This document shows positions 24,847 to 32,052 of a stretch of DNA of 46,657 nt, one piece after another. The notes below the pieces were generated by a model. That model worked only from the letters and a program-made list of their open reading frames with translations. It was not told the DNA's origin and ran no database searches. A program made the position numbers and the translations under genes. How positions within the stretch are numbered: the first letter of the stretch is position 1; each line of letters starts with the position of its first letter. Origin of the DNA: Marivirga sp. (lineage in GTDB: Bacteria; Bacteroidota; Bacteroidia; Cytophagales; Cyclobacteriaceae); the NCBI RefSeq assembly GCF_024636815.1, contig NZ_JAGXGF010000105.1, positions 1 to 46,657 of the forward strand, in the 5' to 3' direction.

Positions 24847-24977
24847 TGTATTTGACGGTGGCATTAGAAATATTTTAAGTTTACTTATTTATTGAATTTA
24901 ATAAGGCTCTCTTCCAACTCATTATCTTAACTGGAAACTTTTAGTTTGTTCCAGGTTTATTAAAAAACAATTATTCA

Positions 24978-26111
24978 ATGGGAATTAAACTAAATTTTAT
25001 TTTTTCAACTTTAGGTAAGTGCTTACTATTAGTTTTAACATATTTCCTATTTATAGGTTGTAAAAGTAATGAAACAAGCAATATTGCCTACAAAATCAAT
25101 ATAGATACTGTTAAATTTAAAATCTCTCCTGAATTTCTAGACTATTATGTAAATTATGATATTCTGGATGAGCAAAATTTATTTGTTGGCTATAATCACT
25201 TTGATCACTCTTTGCAATTCATCGATCTCAACAATAAAGAAACCAAACAAACAATCAAATTAGAAAGAGATGGGCCTAATAGAATTAAGACGATTTCTAA
25301 ATTATTTGTAACAGAAGATGAGATTTTTCTAAAACCATCACAAGAATGGATTACTATCAATCATAAAGGGAAGATTTTAGATAGATTTAATTATTCGAAT
25401 TTGGCTGAAGATCTAAGTAATGATTACGTAATAAATGGAAGTATTACGATAAGCTATACAGTAAAAATGGAATTGTCTCATGATAAAAAATCGGTTTATA
25501 TGAGACTATTTCCAGTAAATTTAGAAGCGAATACACCTGAGTTTTATACAGCTCCACTTTTCTGTAAATTAAATTTTGATACAAAATCCGTAGAAATTGA
25601 ACCCAATTTACCTTATCCCGAATTATTTAGGTCTGGCATTAATTATGGAATTTTGGACAAACCATCCATTATAGAGTTGGAAGACCGGTTGGTTTACTCA
25701 TTCCCTAATCATTCGACTATTTACGTCTATGATTTTAATGATAATTCCATAAGTGCTAATGAGGTAAAATCTGCCAAGATAGAATCTGTTGTAGAAATCA
25801 ATCAAAATGGTGGTTTAAGAGATATCATGAAAAGTTCTATTAGGAGTAACACATACCACCCTATTACTTATGATAAGTATCGAGATTTATATTATCGTGT
25901 TATCAGAGTTAAAAATGAAACAAAAAATGAGAATGAATATTTTTTACAAATTATAGATAATCAATTTAAAGTTGTAGAGGAAGTAAACCTTCCTAATGAT
26001 AAGGTATACCAAAATACCTACAAAGTAACCAAAGAAGGATTGTATTTTCAGTTAATGTCCTCAAGAGGTTATTTCTTTTCTTATATGCTAATTGATGTTC
26101 AGCCTGAGTAA
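24978..26111 (+). CDS. DUF4221-like predicted lipoprotein
   Basis: The 377-residue protein has a lipoprotein signal with FLFIGC (Cys about 27), then repeated short beta segments and 'YD...FVGYNHFDHSLQFIDLN' style blocks that suggest a beta-propeller-like fold. The overall pattern (length near 380, early 'FKISPEF', mid 'YDKYRDLYYRV', late FQLMSSRGY) fits my recollection of DUF4221 proteins, common as multi-copy lipoproteins in Cytophagales. No catalytic motif is visible. It is separated from the preceding lipoprotein gene by 131 bp and followed by hairpin-like repeats. Confidence 0.68.
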   Translation: MGIKLNFIFSTLGKCLLLVLTYFLFIGCKSNETSNIAYKINIDTVKFKISPEFLDYYVNYDILDEQNLFVGYNHFDHSLQFIDLNNKETKQTIKLERDGPNRIKTISKLFVTEDEIFLKPSQEWITINHKGKILDRFNYSNLAEDLSNDYVINGSITISYTVKMELSHDKKSVYMRLFPVNLEANTPEFYTAPLFCKLNFDTKSVEIEPNLPYPELFRSGINYGILDKPSIIELEDRLVYSFPNHSTIYVYDFNDNSISANEVKSAKIESVVEINQNGGLRDIMKSSIRSNTYHPITYDKYRDLYYRVIRVKNETKNENEYFLQIIDNQFKVVEEVNLPNDKVYQNTYKVTKEGLYFQLMSSRGYFFSYMLIDVQPE

Positions 26112-26140
26112 TAATTCTTTAGATTTTATAGATTCCATAA

Positions 26141-26193
26141 GATCGGTGGCATACCGACCATCTCACAACTGGCGCAAACGTTTCGCTTGTGTC
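26141..26193 (+). repeat. Two short hairpins downstream of the DUF4221-like gene
   Basis: TCGGT-GGCAT-ACCGA (26143-26157) is a perfect 5-bp stem. GGCGCAAACG (26171-26180) and CGCTTGTGTC (26184-26193) pair over 9 of 10 positions if two G-U pairs are allowed, which hints at selection as RNA. GC content is well above the surroundings. They may form a terminator-like or dispersed-repeat structure. Confidence 0.45.
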
Positions 26194-26232
26194 AAAAACC
26201 TATAAATTAAAATTTCCACAACTTAAACATTA

Positions 26233-26263
26233 TTGCCACTATCAAGATAAAATTGTAATTTGG
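26233..26263 (+). promoter_or_regulatory. Possible promoter of the DUF3108-like gene
   Basis: TTG (26233-26235) lies 20 bp before TAATTTGG (26256-26263), a near match to TAnnTTTG. A start near 26270 would leave a leader of about 15 nt. Confidence 0.35.
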
Positions 26264-26284
26264 TAAAAACTAAACCACCGAATT

Positions 26285-26977
26285 ATGAAAAACTTACTGA
26301 AAGGACTGGCATTAATTTTTATTTTATCTATCCCATTCAAATCACTCTCACAATCAGATTGTAATCCTTATTTCTTATTGGAAGAAGGTAGAAAATGGAC
26401 TTCAGCCAATTATAACGCCAAAGATAAATATCAAGGCAAACAAAGCTATGAGGTTTTATCGCTGACAGAGGAAGAGGATGGTAGGCTTACTGCTAATGTG
26501 ATGCTTATTTCTTATGATAAAAAAGATAAAGTGGTGATGGAGAAAGAAGTGGAATTTACTTGTAAAGATGGGGTGGTGGAAATGGATATGTCCAAATACA
26601 TACCCGAAGAAACTATGGAAAGCTTTAAGAGCATGGATATGGAAATGGAATTTGAAGCCATTACCATTCCTGAAAATCTGGAAGTTGGTCAATATCTGGA
26701 AGATGGTGGGGTTAAAATGACTATTGCAGGCCCGATGCAAATGAATATGGAAATTAAAATCCAAGATAGGAAAGTAATGGCTAAGGAAGAGATTCAAGTC
26801 CCTGCAGGAACCTATGATACTTATAAGATTAATTCTATTATAAAATTAGATATGATGATGACTCGAGAAACCAAAAACGTGGAATGGATAGCTAAAAATG
26901 TTGGTGTTGTCAGAAGTGAGCAATATGATAAAAATGGAAAATTAAACAGTTATACGGTTTTAATGGAGATTAATTAA
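26285..26977 (+). CDS. Secreted DUF3108/TapB-like protein
   Basis: The 230-residue protein has a Sec signal peptide (cleavage after ...KSLSQ, residue 22). It contains the outline of DUF3108-like proteins: a start DCNPYFLLEEGRKWT, a long beta-sheet middle and the block VPAGTYDTYKINSIIKLDMM, then VEWIAKNVGVVRSEQYDKNG. That block (PAGTYDTYKI ... VGVVRSE.YD..G) is the most diagnostic part. The central region is rich in Met and Glu (MDMEMEFEA, GPMQMNMEIKI). A role in the periplasm or outer membrane is inferred; function unknown. Confidence 0.72.
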   Translation: MKNLLKGLALIFILSIPFKSLSQSDCNPYFLLEEGRKWTSANYNAKDKYQGKQSYEVLSLTEEEDGRLTANVMLISYDKKDKVVMEKEVEFTCKDGVVEMDMSKYIPEETMESFKSMDMEMEFEAITIPENLEVGQYLEDGGVKMTIAGPMQMNMEIKIQDRKVMAKEEIQVPAGTYDTYKINSIIKLDMMMTRETKNVEWIAKNVGVVRSEQYDKNGKLNSYTVLMEIN

Positions 26978-27028
26978 TAGCTCTTGATTCTTCTTGTTGT
27001 TTTATAGTTATTCATTTTTCATCTAATG

Positions 27029-27068
27029 TTTGTTTTATACGTGTAATATTTTTAATTTAGTCGTATAA
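27029..27068 (+). promoter_or_regulatory. Promoter/operator of the toxin-antitoxin pair
   Basis: TTTG (27029-27032) and TAATTTAG (27053-27060), 20 bp apart, fit -33 and -7 boxes. The inverted repeat TTATACG (27035-27041) / CGTATAA (27062-27068) brackets the -7 box, with 20 bp between the arms. This is the expected layout for autorepression by a ribbon-helix-helix antitoxin. Confidence 0.55.
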
Positions 27069-27083
27069 TTAAAGTGAGTAACA

Positions 27084-27341
27084 ATGGATGCTAAAGTAAC
27101 TTTATCCTTCAATAAGGAAATAATAGGGCAGGCTAAGCAATTTGCAGACCAAAATAACATCAGTTTGTCCCGTCTTACTGAGTTTCTTTTAAAACAAATC
27201 ACTACTGGTGAGTATAAATCCCTAGATGAATTGCCTGTGGCAGATTGGGTGAATCAGCTTGCTGAAGGCAAAGCCGAATATCATACTAAAGTCCGTAAAA
27301 GAAAGGATATGAAAGGAGAATATTTATCATCCAAAAAATGA
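27084..27341 (+). CDS. DUF6364-type antitoxin (ribbon-helix-helix-like)
   Basis: The 85-residue protein reads like the DUF6364 antitoxins: a beta strand (KVTLSFNKEII) then a helix-turn-helix of the ribbon-helix-helix kind (QAKQFADQNNISLSRLTEFL) and a charged C-terminal tail that would occupy the toxin. Antitoxins of this type bind their own promoter. It overlaps the toxin start by four bases (ATGA at 27338-27341), the usual coupling of such pairs. An inverted repeat overlaps the promoter just upstream. Confidence 0.83.
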   Translation: MDAKVTLSFNKEIIGQAKQFADQNNISLSRLTEFLLKQITTGEYKSLDELPVADWVNQLAEGKAEYHTKVRKRKDMKGEYLSSKK

Positions 27342-27751
27342 GAATCTTTTTGGATGCAAATATCATAGTATCCGTACTTAATAAAGAATACCCTCTCTTT
27401 AATCACAGTGCTAGAATTTTAAGTTTAGCTGGGAAATCCACTTTTGAATTTTATACTTCTCCAATTTGTCTCGCAATTGCTTTTTATTTTGCATCCAAGA
27501 AAGTAAGTGAGGCTAAAGCCAAAGAGAAGATTTCTTTATTATGTCAGCATATTAAAATTGCGGATGCTGACCAAGATGGAGTTGAAAAAGCATTAGCGAA
27601 TAAAAAAATATATGATCTTGAGGATGGTTTTGAATATTATGCAGCAGAGCGAATGCTTTGCAATGTTATCTTAACCGAAAATAAAGAAGACTTCTATTTC
27701 AGCGAAATAGAAGTCTTGAATTCTAGTGAGTTTATTACTCTGAAAGTCTAA
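27338..27751 (+). CDS. PIN-domain toxin (VapC-like ribonuclease)
   Basis: The 137-residue protein has the PIN-fold pattern: Asp6 in IFLDANIIV, the helix pair with YDLEDGFEYYAAERM (acidic residues 93-99) and the late acidic/hydrophobic strand VILTENKEDF (Asp118). PIN toxins are Mg-dependent RNases, often cutting tRNA or rRNA. The expected second acidic residue near position 40 is not clear (SPICLAIAFYFA), as in other DUF6364-partnered PIN proteins. The last part of the gene holds a perfect 14-bp inverted repeat (27687-27717). The stop is two bases from the stop of the convergent sensor gene. Confidence 0.83.
   Translation: MRIFLDANIIVSVLNKEYPLFNHSARILSLAGKSTFEFYTSPICLAIAFYFASKKVSEAKAKEKISLLCQHIKIADADQDGVEKALANKKIYDLEDGFEYYAAERMLCNVILTENKEDFYFSEIEVLNSSEFITLKV
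27687..27717. repeat. Perfect 14-bp hairpin inside the PIN toxin gene
   Basis: AAGACTTCTATTTC (27687-27700), loop AGC, GAAATAGAAGTCTT (27704-27717). All 14 positions pair. It encodes residues of about 117-127 (KEDFYFSEIEV), so it is a coding sequence and a hairpin at once. It lacks a following T-run on the plus strand, so it is not a classical terminator for that strand. Confidence 0.85.
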
Positions 27752-27753
27752 TT

Positions 27754-29934
27754 TTATTTCGCTTGAAATAGATGTTTTAATACTCGTTTTCCAAATTCAG
27801 CATCTTTTTTATTGAAAAGTATAGCATAGAAAATCTCTCCTTTTTGCTCTATTTTGGTAATCACAAATCGTGAATCGAAGGTATTGCTAAATTTATCCAT
27901 AATTTTCGCTTCCTGTCTTTCCGAAACACCTGTTAAAATAAAATCTGGATCATTTTGAAGTGCCTCTATTTTCTTTTTCAAAGAAGTTTTGAATATCAAT
28001 TCAGCATGATTGCCCATTAAATCGTTTTCACTGTAATGAAGGTCTTCTATCAAATAATTATTGGAAGCCACTATTTGATAATCTGTATTTATGAAAATAA
28101 TGCCTTCATACACTTTTCCTAAAAGGCTATTCATCATATTTATTTGCAAATCTTTAAAGTTAATGGCTTCATTTAATGATTTTTGGTTTCTGCTCATTTT
28201 CTCCTGTGTAGCTTGGAGTTCTTCCATATTTTGGCGCATTTCCTCTTCTTGAGCTTGCATTTCCTCTGTCATTTCCTGCGATTGTTCTAACAGTTTTTGA
28301 GTTTTCTCCTGCATTTTAATCGATTCTATCACGCTTCCTAATCTGTTGGCCAGTTCAGTTAATAAATCTTGCTCATGCTTTTCAAATTCTTGAAATGAAG
28401 CAATTTCCAAGATGCCTACTATTTGCTGTTCAGTTTTTAGTGGTAAAATCATGATGGAGCGTGGAGGCGCGTCTCCTAAGCCAGAGGTGATATTGATGTA
28501 GGAAGAAGGAACATCGGTCATATAAATCGACTCGCCTTCCAACCAAGTTTGCCCAACCAAGCCTTCCCCTTTTTCGATTTTTTTATTGATATATTTCTTT
28601 TTATTAAAAGCATAGCAAGCTTTCATTTCCATAATTGGCTCCTCATTTTCATTATTTAAAATAAAGAATGCTCCTTGGTTAGCTCCTAAATATTTTACGG
28701 TCTCACTTATAATAGAATTTGCAAATTCATCTAGATTAGAATTATTACCTTTCATTAAATCCGAAAAATGACTTAAACCTTCAATATTCCAACTTCTGAT
28801 TTCATCTTGCTTTGCCTTGAGCTCTAAAGAATCATTTTTATCCTTTATTAATTTTAAATTTTCTTTCAAATTATCTAGCATTAGGCTAAAGTTTCGAAAA
28901 AGACTTCCAATTTCATCCTTTCCATCATGCTGAAGATCCTTGCTTGCATGGCTGTCTCCTGATAATACCTTCTTTACAATATTATCAAGCTTGAGGATAG
29001 GTTTAGAAACCGTTTTTCTTAGATAATATACAAGTCCAAAGACTGTAATTAAAAGTAATATGAGTGTAAATCCTATCATGATAGAAGCGGTTTGTCTCAA
29101 GGATTCGTTTTGTTTATTAATTTTTTGATACAAAAAGGAGATTATAGGTTCTGTTTCCTTTTTATTCCGATTTATCTGTAAGAATTGCCCTGATTTTTCA
29201 TTTAGCCCGATAGCGATTTCGGTTTGAACAATTTTATCAAAATGGTTTTTGTAAGCTTTTATGTCATCAATTGTTTTGTTTTTATACCCAGCTGTCATAT
29301 GTGGATATTCTTCAATTTTGGCTTCCTCTACAAACCCTATAAATTCATCGGCAGTTTTATGTAATTTATCGGTATAGCCCATATCCTTTCTCAAAGCAAA
29401 ATCTTTTTCATGTCTTCTTAAGCTAAAGGCAAATACTTTTTCTTCTGCTGATTGACGTTTCTGGAGATCATGTGCAAAACTTCGCATTTCCCCTTCTAAA
29501 CCATGATCTTTAAAGCCTCTGGTATAAAGTAGTTTTCGTAAATCATCAAAAGATTTTTTATAGCTAATAATAGAGATTAGGATAGAGCGGAAATCACCTG
29601 CTAAATCCTTCTTATTAATGAATTCAGATGTTATTTTTTGCTCTAGTGATTTTTCTACTGTTTCAACCTCAGAAAAGAATTGTTGTGTAAACTTACTTTT
29701 TCCATCCTCTAAAAAATCAATTTCTTTCCATCCAAAAATAAGGAAATCCTGTTCGATTTTTTGAGCATTGTCAAAACGCATCATTGTTTCGGCAACATCT
29801 GATTTTACTTGCTGATATTCATCTACTTGGCTCCATAAGTAACCTACAACCAATCCACCGATAAGCATCATGATTAGCAATAAGGAAAAGGAAAGAATGA
29901 ATTTTTTGCGAATGGCAAGATCTCTTATCTTCAT
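27754..29934 (-). CDS. Membrane sensor protein: HBM-like ligand domain, HAMP, GAF, coiled coil, PAS; no output domain
   Basis: The 726-residue protein has a first helix at about 13-35 and a long helical periplasmic region to about 283. That region contains DHGLEGEMR and LRRHEKDFALRKD, typical of helical bimodular (HBM) sensor domains of chemoreceptors. A second helix is at about 284-306, followed by a HAMP linker (PILKLDNIVKKVLSGDS), a GAF domain (about 390-540, with KGEGLVGQTWLEGESIYMTD) and a Glu/Met/Gln-rich coiled coil (QSQEMTEEMQAQEEEMRQNM). A PAS-like domain completes the protein (about 600-715). There is no histidine kinase, GGDEF, phosphatase or MCP signalling hairpin, so it must signal through a partner, perhaps by the coiled coil. 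Convergent with the PIN gene. Confidence 0.82.
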   Translation of the reverse strand: MKIRDLAIRKKFILSFSLLLIMMLIGGLVVGYLWSQVDEYQQVKSDVAETMMRFDNAQKIEQDFLIFGWKEIDFLEDGKSKFTQQFFSEVETVEKSLEQKITSEFINKKDLAGDFRSILISIISYKKSFDDLRKLLYTRGFKDHGLEGEMRSFAHDLQKRQSAEEKVFAFSLRRHEKDFALRKDMGYTDKLHKTADEFIGFVEEAKIEEYPHMTAGYKNKTIDDIKAYKNHFDKIVQTEIAIGLNEKSGQFLQINRNKKETEPIISFLYQKINKQNESLRQTASIMIGFTLILLLITVFGLVYYLRKTVSKPILKLDNIVKKVLSGDSHASKDLQHDGKDEIGSLFRNFSLMLDNLKENLKLIKDKNDSLELKAKQDEIRSWNIEGLSHFSDLMKGNNSNLDEFANSIISETVKYLGANQGAFFILNNENEEPIMEMKACYAFNKKKYINKKIEKGEGLVGQTWLEGESIYMTDVPSSYINITSGLGDAPPRSIMILPLKTEQQIVGILEIASFQEFEKHEQDLLTELANRLGSVIESIKMQEKTQKLLEQSQEMTEEMQAQEEEMRQNMEELQATQEKMSRNQKSLNEAINFKDLQINMMNSLLGKVYEGIIFINTDYQIVASNNYLIEDLHYSENDLMGNHAELIFKTSLKKKIEALQNDPDFILTGVSERQEAKIMDKFSNTFDSRFVITKIEQKGEIFYAILFNKKDAEFGKRVLKHLFQAK

Positions 29935-30094
29935 ATTTTATAATTTTTTACGAAGATAGGCGAGATAAAAAGAAAGACTGTTAAATATAAAAAAAGGCTT
30001 TATTACGCTTTAATTATCTTAATAGGTAAAATTTATTAATAAAATAATCTACTGAAAATAGTGTAATTTAATCTTTTTAATTCCTTAGTTTTAT

Positions 30095-30463
30095 TTAATA
30101 AACTCCACTTCCTAACATGACAAGTGTGCAAGCATATTCTGTTTCAATACCTTTTTCATTAGCTAGCTTCACTAATTCAGAATTTTCAGTTCCTGGGTTG
30201 AAAATAATTCTTTTTGGATTGAGGCTGAGCAAATAATCATAATATTCTGGCTGATGTCTGGCCCCCAAATAAAGGGTAATGGTATCTACATCTTCCACTT
30301 TTGGAGATTCTCTTATATCTAAAATTTCTTCACCGAAAACTTCACCTTTTTTGATTCCTACAGGTACGTTTTCTTGTCCTGAATTGGTTAATCTATCTGC
30401 TGCGAAATATGAATATCTTGAAGGGTTTTTATTAGCTCCAATGATTACTGTCTTTTTACTCAT
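30095..30463 (-). CDS. CoA-binding domain protein (YccU-like)
   Basis: The 122-residue protein is a single Rossmann-fold CoA_binding_2 domain: TVIIGANKNPSRYSYFAADR at the nucleotide loop, VPVGIKKGEVFGEEIL, the DTITLYLGARHQPEYYDYLL segment and RIIFNPGTEN near residue 84. The family binds CoA or nucleotides; its function is not established. It overlaps the FAD-protein gene by four bases (30460-30463) and is the last gene of the TDO operon. Confidence 0.9.
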   Translation of the reverse strand: MSKKTVIIGANKNPSRYSYFAADRLTNSGQENVPVGIKKGEVFGEEILDIRESPKVEDVDTITLYLGARHQPEYYDYLLSLNPKRIIFNPGTENSELVKLANEKGIETEYACTLVMLGSGVY

Positions 30464-32040
30464 GATTTGTTTTTATAATGTTCTACCACTTTTTCCGCGC
30501 ATCGTTCTCCATCCATAGCAGCTGAAACTATACCTCCAGCATAGCCTGCACCCTCTCCACAAGGAAAAAGCCTTTTGGTTTCTATATGCTCTAACGATTC
30601 TTTATCACGAGGGATACGAATAGGGGAAGAGGTTCTGCTTTCAACCCCCACAATAATGGCATCATTTATAAAATAACCTTTCATTTTTTTACCAAATGCC
30701 TTAAAAGCTGTTTTAAGTCTTTCTGCAATAAATGGAGGTAAAACTTCATCCATTCGTGCAGAATGCAAACCTGGCTGATAGGAGGTGTCCGGTAAATCTT
30801 TGCTTAGTTTTCCTTGTGTAAAATCAATCAATCGTTGCGCTGGAGCAGTTTGAGTATTACCGGCAATTTTACAAGCATTTTGTTCTATGGATTTTTCCAA
30901 TTCCAAGCCTTTTAATGGACCGAAACGCTCAAACTCTTGTATATCTTCCAGTTCAATAGCCGCTACGATTCCTGAATTAGCAAAGCGAGAATCCCTTCTT
31001 GATGGACTCATTCCGTTTACGACAATTTCACCGCTTTCCGTAGCGGCAGGCACTATAAATCCGCCAGGGCACATGCAAAAAGAAAAGACACCTCTCTGTT
31101 TATCTTTATAATAGGTTTGATGAACTAATGCATAAGAGGAGGCCGGTAAATAAGCTCCTCTGTCTTCACACTTATATTGAATCTTGTCTATGGCTTTCTG
31201 TGGATGCTCTACTCTGACACCTAAAGCAAATGGTTTAGCTTCAATTAGTATTTTGCTATCATGCAATAAATAAAAAATATCCCTTGCAGAATGACCTGTT
31301 GCCAGAATGAATGCATCAGATTTGAATTCCCTTCCGTTGGCTGTAGAAACAGATTTAAGTTCATGATCTTCTACTTTAAAGCCTGTCACTTTCGTTTCGA
31401 AATGTACTTCACCACCATGAGTTATAATGCTTTCACGAATTTCCTGGATGATTTTAGGCAATTTATTAGTACCAATGTGTGGGTGAGCATCAATCATGAT
31501 ATCTTCCTTAGCACCATGAGCAACTAAGATTTCCAAAATTCTGTATATATCTCCTCTTTTTTTAGAGCGGGTATAGAGTTTGCCATCTGAATAAGTGCCG
31601 GCACCACCTTCTCCAAAACAATAATTACTTTCAGCATTGACGATATGCTTTTTATTAATATCAGCTAAATCTCTTCTTCTTGCTCTGACATCTTTTCCTC
31701 TTTCCAGGATAATGGGTTTCCAGCCTAATTCAATTAATCTTAATGCCGCAAACATGCCTGCTGGGCCTGCTCCAATTATTACTGCAGATTGACTGGCATT
31801 ATGTACTTTTGGTAAGTCTTCAATTTTATAATTTATCCTTTCGGGAAGGGGGGTGTTATCTACAATTTCTACTTTAATGCGCACTTTTATCTCCTTTGAA
31901 CGGGCATCAATGGAGCGTTTGGCAATTCTGAAATTTTGGGTGGATTTTAATCCCAGCTTTTGTTGGATGATTGCCAAAACTTCTTCTTCGTTGAAAGCCT
32001 CTTCAGGCTTTAAAACTACTTCTTTTTCTATCATAATCAA
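30460..32040 (-). CDS. COG2509-type FAD-dependent protein
   Basis: The 526-residue protein has an N-terminal ferredoxin-like or BFD-like small segment (about 1-80) and a GR-type FAD domain starting SAVIIGAGPAGMFAALRLIE (GxGxxG near residue 88). Further motifs fit the uncharacterised COG2509 family: CFGEGGAGTYSDGKLYTR, FILATGHSARDIFYLL, CMCPGGFIVPAATE and the C-terminal LFPCGEGAGYAGGIVSAAMD GE. The reaction is unknown, though related proteins are flavin-dependent dehydrogenases. The start could be MIMIE at 32040 or the internal Met at 32034. It is separated from the MORN gene by 12 bp and overlaps the CoA-binding gene. Confidence 0.9.
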   Translation of the reverse strand: MIMIEKEVVLKPEEAFNEEEVLAIIQQKLGLKSTQNFRIAKRSIDARSKEIKVRIKVEIVDNTPLPERINYKIEDLPKVHNASQSAVIIGAGPAGMFAALRLIELGWKPIILERGKDVRARRRDLADINKKHIVNAESNYCFGEGGAGTYSDGKLYTRSKKRGDIYRILEILVAHGAKEDIMIDAHPHIGTNKLPKIIQEIRESIITHGGEVHFETKVTGFKVEDHELKSVSTANGREFKSDAFILATGHSARDIFYLLHDSKILIEAKPFALGVRVEHPQKAIDKIQYKCEDRGAYLPASSYALVHQTYYKDKQRGVFSFCMCPGGFIVPAATESGEIVVNGMSPSRRDSRFANSGIVAAIELEDIQEFERFGPLKGLELEKSIEQNACKIAGNTQTAPAQRLIDFTQGKLSKDLPDTSYQPGLHSARMDEVLPPFIAERLKTAFKAFGKKMKGYFINDAIIVGVESRTSSPIRIPRDKESLEHIETKRLFPCGEGAGYAGGIVSAAMDGERCAEKVVEHYKNKS

Positions 32041-32052
32041 TTTTAATAAACG

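Noticed and set aside
26456-26797. 113-codon minus-strand frame rich in His and Phe
   Set aside because: Antisense shadow of the Met/Glu/Lys-rich middle of the DUF3108-like gene; composition explained by the plus strand.
27084-27751. Type II toxin-antitoxin pair as an undescribed system
   Set aside because: DUF6364/PIN pairs are already a known class; only the hairpin in the toxin gene and the promoter repeat are kept as unusual.
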